Assembly: GCF_014197855.1 (NCBI RefSeq)
Contig: NZ_JACIGJ010000002.1
Span: 62,001-126,000 of the forward strand
DNA from: Roseospira marina
GTDB taxonomy: Bacteria; Pseudomonadota; Alphaproteobacteria; Rhodospirillales; Rhodospirillaceae
Direction of reading: 5' to 3'
DNA length: 64,000 bases
Positions 11,590-21,600 of this stretch are shown here, one piece after another (the first letter of the stretch is position 1; the number at the start of each line of letters is the position of its first letter). A model generated the notes under the pieces. It was not told where the DNA came from and searched no databases. It worked only from the letters and a program-made list of their open reading frames with translations. Both the position numbers and the translations under genes were made by a program.

Positions 11590-13089
11590 ATGGACACGCT
11601 GCCCAGCCTCGCCGATTTCCGTTCCGCCTATATGGCCGATCGGGCGCAGGTGGTGTGGACGCACCTCGTCGGGGACCTGGAAACGCCGGTCTCCGCGTTC
11701 CTGAAGATGTGTGAAAACCGCCCGTACTCGTTCCTTCTGGACAGTGTCGAGGGCGGGACGGTGCGGGGACGGTATTCGTTCCTGGGCCTGAAGCCCGATC
11801 TGATCTGGCGTTGTCATAAGGACAAGGCCGAGATCAATCGCAACGCGCGCCACGACCTGACCGCGTTCGAGCCGGACTCTCTGCCGCCACTGGACTCGCT
11901 GCGCGCCGTCGTGCGGGAAAGCCGCATCGACCTGCCGCCGGAGCTGCCCGCGCAGGTGGCCGGGCTGTTCGGCCACATGGGCTACGACACCATCCGCTTG
12001 GTCGAGCGGATCCCCGACGAGAACCCGGACCCGATCAACGTGCCGGACGGCGTGTTCCTACGGCCGACCATCATGGTGGTGTTCGACAACATCCTGCACC
12101 GCATGACCTTGGCCACGCCGGTATGGCCGCGCCCGGGCGTGGATGCCAACGCGGCCCACGCACAGGCGCGCGAGCGGCTGGCCGATGTCGCCGCCGACCT
12201 GGAGCGCTCTTTGCCGCTGAGCCGCCTCGCCGCGGACCCCGAGCCGGAGCCCGAAGCGACGCCGATGATGGACGCCGAGGACTACAAGGCCAAGGTACGC
12301 CGCGCCAAGGAATACATCATGGCTGGCGACATCTTCCAGGTGGTGCTGTCGCAGCGGTTCACGCTGCCATTCCGCCTGCCGCCGTTCAGCCTGTACCGCG
12401 CGCTGCGCCGGACCAACCCGTCGCCCTACATGGTCTATCTCGACCTGAACGGCTATCAGATCGTCGGCGCCAGCCCGGAGATTCTGGTGCGCCTGCGCGA
12501 CGACGAGGTCACCATCCGCCCCATCGCCGGCACCCGTAAGCGCGGCAAGGACGCCGCCGAGGACGCCGCCAACGCCGCCGATCTCCTGGCGGACCCGAAA
12601 GAGCTGGCGGAGCATCTGATGCTGCTGGACCTGGGGCGCAACGACGTCGGGCGCGTGGCGGAGGTCGGCACGGTCAAAGTTACCGACAAGTTCTATGTCG
12701 AGTACTACAGCCATGTGATGCACATCGTGTCCAACGTGGTGGGCAAGCTCCGCAAGGGGCAGGACGCCATGGACGCCCTGATGGCCGGTTTCCCGGCCGG
12801 CACCGTCTCCGGCGCGCCCAAGGTGCGCGCGATGGAAATCATTGAGGAGTTGGAGACCGTGCGGCGCGGGTTCTACGCCGGCACGGTGGGCTACATCTCC
12901 GCCGGTGGCAGCATGGACACCTGCATTGCTCTGCGCACCGCCCTGGTGAAGGACGGTGTCGTGCACATCCAGGCCGGCGGCGGGCTGGTGGCGGACTCCG
13001 ACCCGGAAATGGAACGCCAGGAGTGCTGGAACAAGGCGCAAGCGTTGATCGCGGCGGCCAAGCAGGCGGTCAAGTTCGCCGCACGGTAA
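11590..13089 (+). CDS. trpE: Anthranilate synthase component I
   Basis: TrpE (499 residues) makes anthranilate from chorismate with the glutaminase partner TrpG, the first step of tryptophan synthesis. The N-terminal Anth_synt_I_N domain includes the tryptophan-binding ENRPYSFLLDSVEGG. The chorismate-binding domain has IMAGDIFQVVLSQRF, SPYMVYLDLNGYQIVGASPE, IRPIAGTRKRG, LLDLGRNDVGRV, GTVSGAPKVRAMEII and the closing MERQECWNKAQA. Most alphaproteobacterial trpE genes are followed by trpG and trpD. Here about 500 bp of apparently non-coding DNA follows, so the partner must lie elsewhere. Confidence 0.97.
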   Translation: MDTLPSLADFRSAYMADRAQVVWTHLVGDLETPVSAFLKMCENRPYSFLLDSVEGGTVRGRYSFLGLKPDLIWRCHKDKAEINRNARHDLTAFEPDSLPPLDSLRAVVRESRIDLPPELPAQVAGLFGHMGYDTIRLVERIPDENPDPINVPDGVFLRPTIMVVFDNILHRMTLATPVWPRPGVDANAAHAQARERLADVAADLERSLPLSRLAADPEPEPEATPMMDAEDYKAKVRRAKEYIMAGDIFQVVLSQRFTLPFRLPPFSLYRALRRTNPSPYMVYLDLNGYQIVGASPEILVRLRDDEVTIRPIAGTRKRGKDAAEDAANAADLLADPKELAEHLMLLDLGRNDVGRVAEVGTVKVTDKFYVEYYSHVMHIVSNVVGKLRKGQDAMDALMAGFPAGTVSGAPKVRAMEIIEELETVRRGFYAGTVGYISAGGSMDTCIALRTALVKDGVVHIQAGGGLVADSDPEMERQECWNKAQALIAAAKQAVKFAAR

Positions 13090-13225
13090 GACCGTCGCCC
13101 AGCGGAAACGAGCCTTACACGACCGTGAGACCGTGACATGGGATGCTGCCGAACCGGTCCCTTCCGGATCGACGGCGCCCCCACCTTCCGTTTTCGAAGT
13201 CCGGAGATCCACGTCCTGGCGCGTG

Positions 13226-13253
13226 CCCGGTGGCCTCTCGGGTCACCGGGTTT
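13226..13253 (+). terminator. Possible trpE terminator
   Basis: CCCGGTGGCC and GGTCACCGGG can form a 10-bp stem with one G-T pair and a five-base loop. A short TTT follows. It lies 137 bases past the trpE stop. Confidence 0.35.
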
Positions 13254-13313
13254 CGCAGACCGGGGGCTGGGACTCGCCCTCCCGGTCTCGACGGGGAGGA
13301 CCATTTTTGCGCG

Positions 13314-13350
13314 GGTAAGGGCGGACGATCCGCCTTACCTATGCCCCATT
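13314..13350 (+). terminator. Strong hairpin followed by T-rich tail
   Basis: GGTAAGGGCGGA and TCCGCCTTACC pair around CGA with one bulged base (13314-13339). They are followed by TATGCCCCATTTATTTGTTTATTT. This could be the real end of the trpE transcript. Confidence 0.45.
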
Positions 13351-13478
13351 TATTTGTTTATTTAGGAAATCGAAAGGGTGGACGAAGCGTTTCTTTGAAC
13401 GCTCAAGCGTTGACGGGGTCGTCTTGCGGTGTTGGACGACGGAAGGCCCGCTTTGCGCCACGCCGTTTTGGGATCGTC

Positions 13479-13507
13479 TTGAAACCCACCCCGGCCCCGC
13501 CTATACT
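13479..13507 (+). promoter_or_regulatory. Strong predicted promoter upstream of the small ORF and rpoH
   Basis: TTGAAA at 13479 and TATACT at 13502 are separated by exactly 17 bp, an excellent match to the housekeeping promoter. The preceding C makes CTTGAAA, which is also the -35 element recognised by RpoH-type factors, so heat-shock autoregulation is conceivable. The predicted transcript starts near 13514 and would cover the 39-codon ORF and rpoH. Confidence 0.6.
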
Positions 13508-13607
13508 TATGTTGGCTGGATGCTGCAAAGCGGGTTCAGCCTCGCAAGATGGGCCGGTTGCCGTCTGGAACCGGATCGTCATCATCGCTTCGAAGGAGGA
13601 TGAGAGT

Positions 13608-13727
13608 ATGACGGATCACCCTATCCGCCTCGGCGCGCTTCAGAAAGCCGCGCCACGGTGTCTCTGGCAGGATCGTCAGACGCCCCGCCCGGAATCGGGT
13701 CAACACACGCATTGTGCATGTCCGTGA
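13608..13727 (+). CDS. Small ORF (39 residues) upstream of rpoH, unknown function
   Basis: The frame starts at an ATG preceded by a near-consensus Shine-Dalgarno (GAAGGAGGATGAGAGT) and ends at 13727, 165 bp before rpoH. It begins MTDHPIRLGALQKAAPRC and ends HTHCACP. It contains three Cys and three His and has no transmembrane segment. I do not recognise a family. The strong promoter and ribosome-binding site argue that it is translated. It could be a leader peptide affecting rpoH or a short independent protein. Confidence 0.5.
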   Translation: MTDHPIRLGALQKAAPRCLWQDRQTPRPESGQHTHCACP

Positions 13728-13737
13728 CGCGGAGCAT

Positions 13738-13760
13738 CGCGGGTCGTTCATCGACCCGCG
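13738..13760 (+). other. Perfect 9-bp stem-loop in the rpoH leader
   Basis: CGCGGGTCG and CGACCCGCG flank the loop TTCAT just after the small ORF stop. More GC-rich pairing (GGTCCG/CGGACC) follows before the rpoH start at 13893. There is no T-tract, so it may act as attenuation or translational-control structure. Confidence 0.45.
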
Positions 13761-13892
13761 CGTAATCGCACGCCAGTTCCTCATACTGGTCCGTTCGCCG
13801 TCCGGACCCCGCAACCCGCCGCGCCTTCGCGCGTTATCCCGGAAAAATCCGGTCGGCCGGTTCGCGTTGTCCCGAACCCAGGAGCACACACC

Positions 13893-14831
13893 ATGTCCAA
13901 GGCCCTTGCCACGATGCCGTCCCTGCCCGCCGTGTCCGCCGATGGTGGACTGGATCGGTATCTTCGCACGATCCGGCAGTTCCCGGTTCTCGCGCCCGAG
14001 GAAGAGTACATGCTGGCGCGCCGGTTCCACGATCACGATGACGTGGACGCCGCTCATGCGCTGGTGACCAGTCACCTGCGCCTCGTGGCCAAGATCGCCC
14101 TCGGCTACCGTCACTATGGTCTGCCCGTGGCGGATCTGGTGTCGGAGGGAACGCTCGGCCTGATGCAGGCCGTGAAGAAGTTCGACCCCGAGAAGGGATT
14201 CCGGCTGGCGACCTACGCCATGTGGTGGATCAAGGCCTCCATCCACGAGTACATCCTGAACAGTTGGTCGCTGGTGAAGATCGGCACGCTGTCCGCCCAT
14301 AAGAAGGTGTTCTACAACCTGCGCAAGATCAAGGCACGTCTGGGACTCCTCGACAACCGGGACCTGTCGCCGGAGGAAACGACCCTGATCGCCACCGAAC
14401 TCGGCGTCTCGGAAAAGGACCTCGTCAACATGAGCCGGCGCATGAGCGCCCGCGACGGCTCACTGAACCGCGTGGTCGGCGAGGACGGCGATATCGAGAT
14501 GATGGACCTGCTTGAAGACGACCGCCCCAACCAGGAGACCATCCTGATGGAGCAGTCGGAGTCGGGCTACCGCATGGCCCTGCTCGACGGGGCGATGGAC
14601 GGCCTGAACGACCGGGAGCGTGACGTCTTCACGCGCCGCCGCCTCAGTTCCGATCCGGAAACGCTGGAGGACCTGGGCAAGGAGTATGGCGTCTCGCGAG
14701 AACGGGTCCGGCAGATTGAGAACCGTGCCTTTGAAAAGGTCCGCAAGGCGGTTCTGCGCAATGCGGCGGACAATAACCGCAAGGCCATGGATGCGCGTGA
14801 CCACCACCCGATGGCCGCCGCCCTGGCGTGA
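13893..14831 (+). CDS. rpoH: RNA polymerase sigma-32 factor (heat shock)
   Basis: RpoH (312 residues) directs RNA polymerase to heat-shock promoters. Region 1.2 starts LDRYLRTIRQFPVLAPEEEYMLARRF. Region 2 includes AHALVTSHLRLVAKIALGYRHYGLP, then LVSEGTLGLMQAVKKFDPEKGFRLATYAMWWIKASI. The RpoH-box type segment NLRKIKARLG follows. Region 4 ends with the helix-turn-helix LGKEYGVSRERVRQIENRAFEKVR. The start ATG is preceded by CCAGGAGCACACACC. A structured leader and a small ORF upstream suggest regulation before translation. Confidence 0.96.
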   Translation: MSKALATMPSLPAVSADGGLDRYLRTIRQFPVLAPEEEYMLARRFHDHDDVDAAHALVTSHLRLVAKIALGYRHYGLPVADLVSEGTLGLMQAVKKFDPEKGFRLATYAMWWIKASIHEYILNSWSLVKIGTLSAHKKVFYNLRKIKARLGLLDNRDLSPEETTLIATELGVSEKDLVNMSRRMSARDGSLNRVVGEDGDIEMMDLLEDDRPNQETILMEQSESGYRMALLDGAMDGLNDRERDVFTRRRLSSDPETLEDLGKEYGVSRERVRQIENRAFEKVRKAVLRNAADNNRKAMDARDHHPMAAALA

Positions 14832-15029
14832 TGATCGCGACGTCCGGGCACGGCATCGGCGGTCGCCACTCCGGGAGGGAACGTCCGTCCGCCGTTGCGT
14901 CCCCTCCCGACACTCGGCCCAAGGCCATATGTTTCCGCGCCGGATTGTGATTGAGGTCCGAGACACCGCACAATACCGAAGGCGTCCGTTCGTTTTCGTG
15001 TCGTCTCTTGTGTCCGCCCCCCTGTCTCC

Positions 15030-16514
15030 ATGCACGCCAGAACGCGTTTAGACCAAAGCCAGTATCTGCCGAGCCTGGCGCGTTGCGCGATGGCCTTGGA
15101 CGGCGGCGAGGATTGGGTGACGTCCGTACGCGCCGCCCTTCAGATCGTGGGCGATGCCACCGGGGTCAGTCGGGCCTGGATCTTCCAGACCCTGTCGCGC
15201 GGCGACGATCACGTCCTTCAGGACCATATTTTCGAGTACGCCCCAAACCCGCGCTGGGCGCAGCTGCACCGCAAAAAGTTCCGGCTCTTCCGCAGCACGT
15301 TGGATGATCCCTCGTACCGCCACCTTGTTGAGGGGCGTATTCGCGGCCAGCCGGCGGCCTTTGTCACGGATCGCATCGACCCCGGCTTTCTGCGGGAAGA
15401 CCAGGAATCCCAGAGCATCCTATCCATGCTCACCGCACCGATCATGGTCGGTGGCGAGTGGTGGGGAACCCTGGGGCTGGACGACTGCGAGCGCGCAATT
15501 CAATGGTCACCGGACGATACGGCGTACCTCCAGACCGCAGCGGGTCTGATCTCCGGCGCTATCCACCGCCAGCACCGCACGGCTTTGGCTCGCCAAGTGA
15601 CGGTCATCGAACGCTTCACCGGCAGCGGCATGTGGGAGTTGGTTCTCGCCCCTCCCCGGCTGTGGTGCTCGGACTCGCTGTTCACCATGCTCGGCTATCC
15701 ACCGCCCTACGCGCAGATGAACGTGCGGCGTCTGGTCCGGCATCTCGACCGGGACGATCAGTCCCGGGTCATGACCGCCGTTCGCGCGTGTCTGGACGGA
15801 ACCAGTCCCGGCTTTCGCATGGATTGCCACGCCCACCGCCTGAACGGCACCCCGGTTTGGCTGGAGCTCATCACCGACACCGTCAACGCGAACGAGACCA
15901 CCGGCCGCCCTGGGCGTCTGGCCGGCTTGGTGCTGGAGGCCAGCGAACGCAAAGCCCGCGAATTAGAACTGGGGCAAGCCGCGCTGACCGACACGCTGAC
16001 CGGCCTGCCGAACCGGCGCGCGTTCCAGAAACACGCGAGCCGGGCCGTGACCGACCGTTCGGCCGACACGGCCGTGCTGATGGTGGACATCGACCACTTC
16101 AAACAGATTAACGACAGCCTCGGCCATGCCGCCGGCGACGAAGCGTTGCGGGCCCTCGCACGGATGCTGCGCGCCGCGTTGCGCGACACGGATCTGGTCG
16201 CACGCATGGGCGGCGAGGAGTTCGCCATTCTGCTGGCGGAGAATGTTGCGGAAGCCTATGACGTTGCCGAACGCATCCGGCAGGCCGTGGCCTCCACGAT
16301 CATGCGCGTCACGGACCTGAGCGGCCAGCCCCAAGACCTGTCCCTGACAGTCAGCCTGGGCCTCGCGGCCCAACATCCGACGGACGGTCAGGAAACCCTT
16401 GATGTCCTGCTGAGCCGTGCCGATCGCGCCCTGTACAGCGCGAAACGCGCCGGCCGGAACCGGGTATGCGTCGACCAAGGCGCCCCCGACCCGGCCGACG
16501 GCACGACGCGATAG
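15030..16514 (+). CDS. Diguanylate cyclase with GAF and PAS sensor domains
   Basis: This 494-residue protein probably makes cyclic di-GMP in response to a cytosolic signal. Residues about 15-170 form a GAF-like domain (APIMVGGEWWGTLGLDDCER). Residues about 185-305 form a PAS/PAC-like domain (CSDSLFTMLGYPP, then HRLNGTPVWLELITDTV). The GGDEF domain starts DTLTGLPNRRAFQKH and has MVDIDHFKQINDSLGHAAGDEAL and the active-site motif GGEEF. No transmembrane segment is present. No clear inhibitory RxxD lies five residues before GGEEF. It is convergent with paaK. Confidence 0.9.
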   Translation: MHARTRLDQSQYLPSLARCAMALDGGEDWVTSVRAALQIVGDATGVSRAWIFQTLSRGDDHVLQDHIFEYAPNPRWAQLHRKKFRLFRSTLDDPSYRHLVEGRIRGQPAAFVTDRIDPGFLREDQESQSILSMLTAPIMVGGEWWGTLGLDDCERAIQWSPDDTAYLQTAAGLISGAIHRQHRTALARQVTVIERFTGSGMWELVLAPPRLWCSDSLFTMLGYPPPYAQMNVRRLVRHLDRDDQSRVMTAVRACLDGTSPGFRMDCHAHRLNGTPVWLELITDTVNANETTGRPGRLAGLVLEASERKARELELGQAALTDTLTGLPNRRAFQKHASRAVTDRSADTAVLMVDIDHFKQINDSLGHAAGDEALRALARMLRAALRDTDLVARMGGEEFAILLAENVAEAYDVAERIRQAVASTIMRVTDLSGQPQDLSLTVSLGLAAQHPTDGQETLDVLLSRADRALYSAKRAGRNRVCVDQGAPDPADGTTR

Positions 16515-16529
16515 CGGGCCCGGCCCGGC

Positions 16530-17843
16530 TTACGGCTTCGGCCGCAGGTCCACGACGCGCTTCGCCTTGCCCATGGACCGTTCGATGTCGCCCTCGTTCA
16601 TCACGGTGACGGTGGTGCTGATCCCGATCAGGCTCTTGATGTGATGCTGAAGGGCCTGCGCCGCCGCCGGCCCCGCGCTCGCGTCGGTCAGACCGTGCCG
16701 CACTTCGACCTTCACCGTGACATGGTCGAGGTGATTGTCCTTGCGAACCTCAAGTTGGTAGTGCGGGGCCAGCCGCTCGTCCCGGAGCACCAGTTCCTCG
16801 ATCTGGGTGGGGAACACGTTCACGCCCCGGATAATCAGCATGTCGTCGGAGCGGCCCGTGATCTTATCCATCCGCCGCATGGTGCGCGCCGTTCCGGGCA
16901 TCAGGCGCGTCAGGTCGCGGGTGCGGTAGCGGATGACCGGCATGGCCTCCTTGGTCAGGCTGGTGAGCACCAGTTCGCCCTGCTCGCCATCCGGCAGAAC
17001 CGCGCCAGTCGCCGGATCGATAATCTCGGGGTAGAAATGATCTTCCCAGATGTGCAGGCCGTCCTTGGTTTCAATGCACTCCTGGGCCACGCCGGGGCCG
17101 ATCACCTCCGACAGGCCGTAGATGTCGATGGCGTCGATGTTCAGGCGTTGTTCCAACGCGCCGCGCATCTGCCCGGTCCAGGGTTCCGCCCCGAAGATGC
17201 CGATCTTGAGCGAGCATGCGCGCGGATCCATGCCCTGGCGCTCCATCTCGTCGGCGATGACGAGCATGTACGAGGGCGTGACCATGATGATATCCGGCTC
17301 GAAGTCACGGATGAGCTGAACCTGCCGCTGGGTCTGACCGCCGGACATGGGAATCACGGTGGCCCCCAGCCCTTCGGCGCCGTAGTGCGCGCCCAGTCCC
17401 CCCGTGAACAGACCGTATCCGTAGGAGACCAGAACCCGACTGCTGTGCCGCCCCCCGCCGGCGCGGATCGAGCGGGCCATGACCGAGGCCCACATATTGA
17501 TATCGGCGCGCGTGTAGCCGACCACAGTGGGCTTGCCGGTGGTGCCGGACGAGGCGTGGATGCGGACCACCTCGCTCATGGGCACCGCGAAACTGCCGAA
17601 GGGATAGGTCTCCCGCAGATCCTGCTTGGCGGTGAAGGGGAACTTGGCGAGGTCGGACAGCTCTCGGAAATCGCCCGGATTCACTCCCACAGCGTCGCAC
17701 TTGGCGCGGTAGTGGGCGACGTTCTCATAGGCGTGGCGCAGGCTCCAGGCCATGCGGCGCGTCTGTACGGCGGTCAACTGGTCGCGTGTGGCAGTCTCGA
17801 TCGGATCCAGTTCGTGTTCCAGCGGCCGCTTGGTGAGGTCCAT
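16530..17843 (-). CDS. paaK: Phenylacetate-CoA ligase
   Basis: PaaK (437 residues) activates phenylacetate to phenylacetyl-CoA with ATP. The adenylate-forming core shows the P-loop-like HASSGTTGKPTVVGYT, the A5-type YGLSEVIGPG with the preceding FGAEPWT, GELVLTSLTKEAMPVIRYRTRD and the hinge RSDDMLIIRGVNVFPTQIEE. The C-terminal AMP-binding_C_2 domain contains the late Lys in MGKAKRVVDL. The neighbour paaI (thioesterase) fits the same pathway. The ring-oxidising paaABCDE genes are not in the window. Anaerobic aromatic metabolism would also use this ligase. Confidence 0.95.
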   Translation of the reverse strand: MDLTKRPLEHELDPIETATRDQLTAVQTRRMAWSLRHAYENVAHYRAKCDAVGVNPGDFRELSDLAKFPFTAKQDLRETYPFGSFAVPMSEVVRIHASSGTTGKPTVVGYTRADINMWASVMARSIRAGGGRHSSRVLVSYGYGLFTGGLGAHYGAEGLGATVIPMSGGQTQRQVQLIRDFEPDIIMVTPSYMLVIADEMERQGMDPRACSLKIGIFGAEPWTGQMRGALEQRLNIDAIDIYGLSEVIGPGVAQECIETKDGLHIWEDHFYPEIIDPATGAVLPDGEQGELVLTSLTKEAMPVIRYRTRDLTRLMPGTARTMRRMDKITGRSDDMLIIRGVNVFPTQIEELVLRDERLAPHYQLEVRKDNHLDHVTVKVEVRHGLTDASAGPAAAQALQHHIKSLIGISTTVTVMNEGDIERSMGKAKRVVDLRPKP

Positions 17844-17964
17844 TGTCCCAATTCCCCCGGGAGCTTTTTTCGTCGAACGGGTTGTTTGTCCGTTCCACGC
17901 CACGGGGTCAAGCCGCAATGCGAGGTGCGCCCATGCGTTTCGCTGTCACGGGCGTTCGCGGCTG

Positions 17965-18414
17965 TCAGAGTGGCGGATCCAGCCCCTCGGTCACGCGGCC
18001 GGACAGGGTGCGGGAGTTGCCGCGGAACACCGCCAGCACCTCCCCATGCTGGTTGGTGACCGTCACGTCGGTGATGCCCGCGCGCCCCTTCTTGATGATC
18101 TCCGACGCCTCAGCGGTTAGCCGGTCGCCGAGCTTGCCGGGCGCGAGGAAGGTGATGGAGCAGGCGCTCGCCACCGTGACGACATCGTGGCTGTTGCAGC
18201 AGTAGGCAAACGCGGTGTCGGCCAGCGTGAAGCAGATCCCGCCGTGCAGGATGCCATGACCGTTCACCATGAAATCCCGCACCTCCAGCGTGGCACGGGC
18301 GTAGCCGGGGCGTGTTTCCTCGATCGTAATTCCCATATGGCGGGCCGCGTTGTCGCGCGGATACATGGCGCGGGTAGTGGCCTCGGCGACGACCAGTCGG
18401 GTTTCGGGGTCCAT
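17965..18414 (-). CDS. paaI: Hydroxyphenylacetyl-CoA thioesterase PaaI
   Basis: PaaI (149 residues) is a hotdog-fold thioesterase that releases CoA from stalled (hydroxy)phenylacetyl-CoA intermediates. The motif GHGILHGGICFTLADTAFAYCCNS contains the HGG turn and the catalytic Asp. The rest (FLAPGKLGDRLTAEASEI) fits the family. The ATG at 18414 gives the usual N-terminus. It lies upstream of paaK on the same strand, separated by about 120 bp, so the two are probably co-transcribed. Confidence 0.92.
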   Translation of the reverse strand: MDPETRLVVAEATTRAMYPRDNAARHMGITIEETRPGYARATLEVRDFMVNGHGILHGGICFTLADTAFAYCCNSHDVVTVASACSITFLAPGKLGDRLTAEASEIIKKGRAGITDVTVTNQHGEVLAVFRGNSRTLSGRVTEGLDPPL

Positions 18415-18650
18415 CGGGTGCCTTTCTCCGTCAACGGCCGGTGAAGTCCGCGGAGGATGCCATCGTCTCATCATACGACGGTATCCTCGGTGGGCCTTGG
18501 ACATAGGACAGAGGTTCGCGCAGGCCTTCAAGGGGTGTGCACGCCCCAAGCCCCGCGCGGCTTTCCCTTTTCCCGAACTCGGGGAGCGGGCATTCTGGGC
18601 GAACCCGGCGGACGGCACCGCGCAGTTCGCCCTTGGCGCGGAAAGACCCC

Positions 18651-21600
18651 ATGCCGCCTTCGGTTTTTTCCTATGTCTGGCGCTTCAGCCGGTTTCAGCA
18701 GATCCGGATTCTGTTGCTGTCGGTCGTGTCGTTTCCGTTTCTGTACCTGTCCTTCGAAGTGCCGAAGATGATCGTCAACGACGCCATCGGCGGCGGCGAA
18801 GGACCGCGCAGGGTGCTGGGCTGGGAGATGTCTCAGATCGAGTACCTGTGGCTTCTATCCGGCGCCTTCCTAGCGTTGGTGCTCACCAATGGCGGCCTGA
18901 AGTACGTGATCCAGGTCTACAAGGGCGTGATCGCGGAGCGCATGTTGCGCCGCCTGCGCTATATGCTGATCGCGCACGTGCTGCGTTTCCCGCTGCCGCA
19001 CTTCCGCTCCGTCAGCGCCGGTCAGACGGTGTCGATGATCTCACAGGAAAGCGAACCGCTGGGCGGCTTTTTCGGCGATTCCTTCGCGCTGCCGGCGTTC
19101 CAGGGCGGGATTCTGCTGACCATCCTGGCCTTCATGTTCGCCCAGGACCCGGTTCTGGGGGTTGCGGCCATCTCACTGTATCCAGTTCAGGTTTGGCTGA
19201 TTCCAAAGCTTCAGCGGCGCGTAAACCGGCTCAACAAGGAGCGCGTGAAAGCCCTGCGACATATGTCGGACCGGATCGGAGAAACCGTGACGGGCGTGAC
19301 CGACATTCGTGTCAACAACACAGAACGGTTCGAGCTGGCCAATTTTTCCAGCATCCTGCACCGCATTTTTTTCATCCGCTTTGACATCTACCGCTATAAA
19401 TTCCTTATCAAGTTCCTCAATAATTTCTTTGCCCAGCTTACCCCTTTTCTGTTTTACGCCATCGGCGGCTATCTGGTGATCAAAGGAGACCTGTCGATCG
19501 GCGCCCTGGTGGCCGTTCTGGCCGCCTACAAGGACATTTACGCTCCCTGGAAAGAGCTGTTGACCTACTACCAGACGCTGGAGGACGCGCGCGTCCGATA
19601 CGGCGTGCTGACCGAGCAGTTCATTCCGCCCGACCTTCTGCCGGAAAGCCGGATGGGCCCCGCGTCGGAGACCGCCGCCGCCCCGATATCGCTCACCCCC
19701 GACAGCGAGCTTGTCCTCGGCAACGGCGTGGTCGAGCACGATGACGGCACGCGCCCGCTGGACGGCGCAACGCTGTCGCTGCGCCTGAACGAGCACATCG
19801 CCATCCTGGGTCATTCGGGCAGCGGGCGGCCGGAGCTGGCGCAGGTCCTGGCCGGCCTGCAACCCCTATCCCGGGGCCGCCTGACCCTGGACGGCCGCGC
19901 GTTCGACACCCTGCCGCCCGCGCTGCTCGGGCGAGCCATCGCCTATGTGGATCACGACCCCAGCTTCCGCGCCGGCACCCTGGGCGATGCCCTGTACTAC
20001 GGGTTGCGACGCGAACCGCAAGCCGAGGAGGGTGACATCTGTGCCGACGGGACGGACGCGTCCCGCGCCACATTCGAGGCAGCCCTGTCCGGCAATTCGA
20101 CCGAACGGCCGGATGTGCCCTGGCTGGATCCCGACGACGAGGCCGGCACCGATACCGGCGCGCTGCATGCCCGCGCGTTGGAGGTCCTGCGTGTGGTCGG
20201 ACTGGGGGACGACGTACTGGCCCTGGGTCAGCGCGCCAGGGTCGATCCGACGGCGCGCCCGACCTTGGCCGATACTCTTTTGCGGGCCCGTCGACAGTTC
20301 GCCTCGGAGCTGGAACTGGAGGGTGCGTCGGATCTCGTGGAGCGTTTCCACCCGGATCGGTACAACCGGAATGCCACCGTGGCCGCAAACCTAGTGTTCG
20401 GGCTGGCGCGCGAGCAGGCCGGCGGACCGCTGGCACTGGCCGGACATCCAGCATTCCGGGAGGCGCTGGCGGCCGTGGATCTGCTCCAGCCATTGCTGGA
20501 TGTCGGTCTGCGGGTGGCCAAGCGGATGGTGGAACTGTTCCACGATCTGCCGCCAGGGCATGAGTTCTTCGACCGCTATTCCTTCTTCGACGTCGCCAAG
20601 CTGGACGATCACGTCCGCCTGATCCGGGAGGCCCGGTCCAAGGGGCCCGGCCGCCTGCCGGAAGAGGATCAGGCCCTGCTGCGCAGCCTCACGCTCGGCT
20701 TGATTCCCGCCCGTCACCGCTTGGGCTTGCTGGGCGAGGACGCGCAGGCCCGGATCGTCGCCGCGCGGCCCCGCATCCGCGAGGTTCTCTCCAACAGCCC
20801 CCAGGCCAACGGACTCGACGTCGTGTTCCTGGATCCGGACGCCTACCATCCCTACGCTGCGGTCCGGGTCAACGTCCTGTTCGGACGTGTGGCCGCGGAT
20901 CGTCCCGATGCCGAACGGCGGGTTCAGGAGATCGTGACGCGGGTGCTGGACCGGAACGATCTGGCGGGGCCTCTGACCGAGTTGGGCCTGGAAACCGAAA
21001 TCGGCGTCGGCGGACGGCGGCTCTCGACGGCCCAACGCCAGAAGCTGGCCATTGCGCGCGGCCTGATGAAGCGCCCGCGCCTGATGGTGCTGAACAGCGC
21101 CACCGGCGCGCTGGATAGTGCCGGCCGCGAAGCCCTTGCCTCGGCCCTGACCGAGCACATGGACGGACGGGCCCTAGTATGGGCCGACAGCGAGGCGCCG
21201 GGCGCGGCGCCCTTCGGCGCCGTCTATGAACTGGCAGACGGAAAGGTGCGCGGCCGGCCGGATGCGGCCCCGACGCCGGCCGCCCCGGAGTCCGATCAGG
21301 ATACGCGAACGCCGAGCCCCGCCTTGGACGACGACGAATCCGCGGCGCTCGCCAGCGAAGCCGCCCTCCTCAAACGGCTGGCGTTCTTCGCCAACCTGGA
21401 CGCATCGACCCTCAAGCTGATCGCCTTCACGAGCAGCCGTGTCGTGTACCGGTCCGGCGAAGTGCTGATGCGCCAGGGCGAACCCGGAGACGACGCCCAT
21501 GTGATCGTCGAGGGAACGGCCGAGGTTTTGGTCGAGCGCGACGGTCGCGAAACCTCGGTGGCGGAGCGCGGGCCGGGCGACTTGATCGGGGAGTTGGCCC

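Larger units (their letters stand above)
13090..13478. other. Non-coding region downstream of trpE
   Basis: No convincing gene is visible in the stretch between trpE and the promoter at 13479. Short open frames here have no ribosome-binding site and arginine-rich composition typical of chance ORFs in GC-rich DNA. It contains the two hairpins listed separately and a small palindrome, AACGCT-CA-AGCGTT, at 13398-13411. Confidence 0.6.

Noticed and set aside
13133-13365. ORFs of 61-75 codons in the trpE-rpoH gap
   Set aside because: They overlap in several frames, lack ribosome-binding sites and cover the terminator hairpins. Composition is that of random GC-rich DNA.
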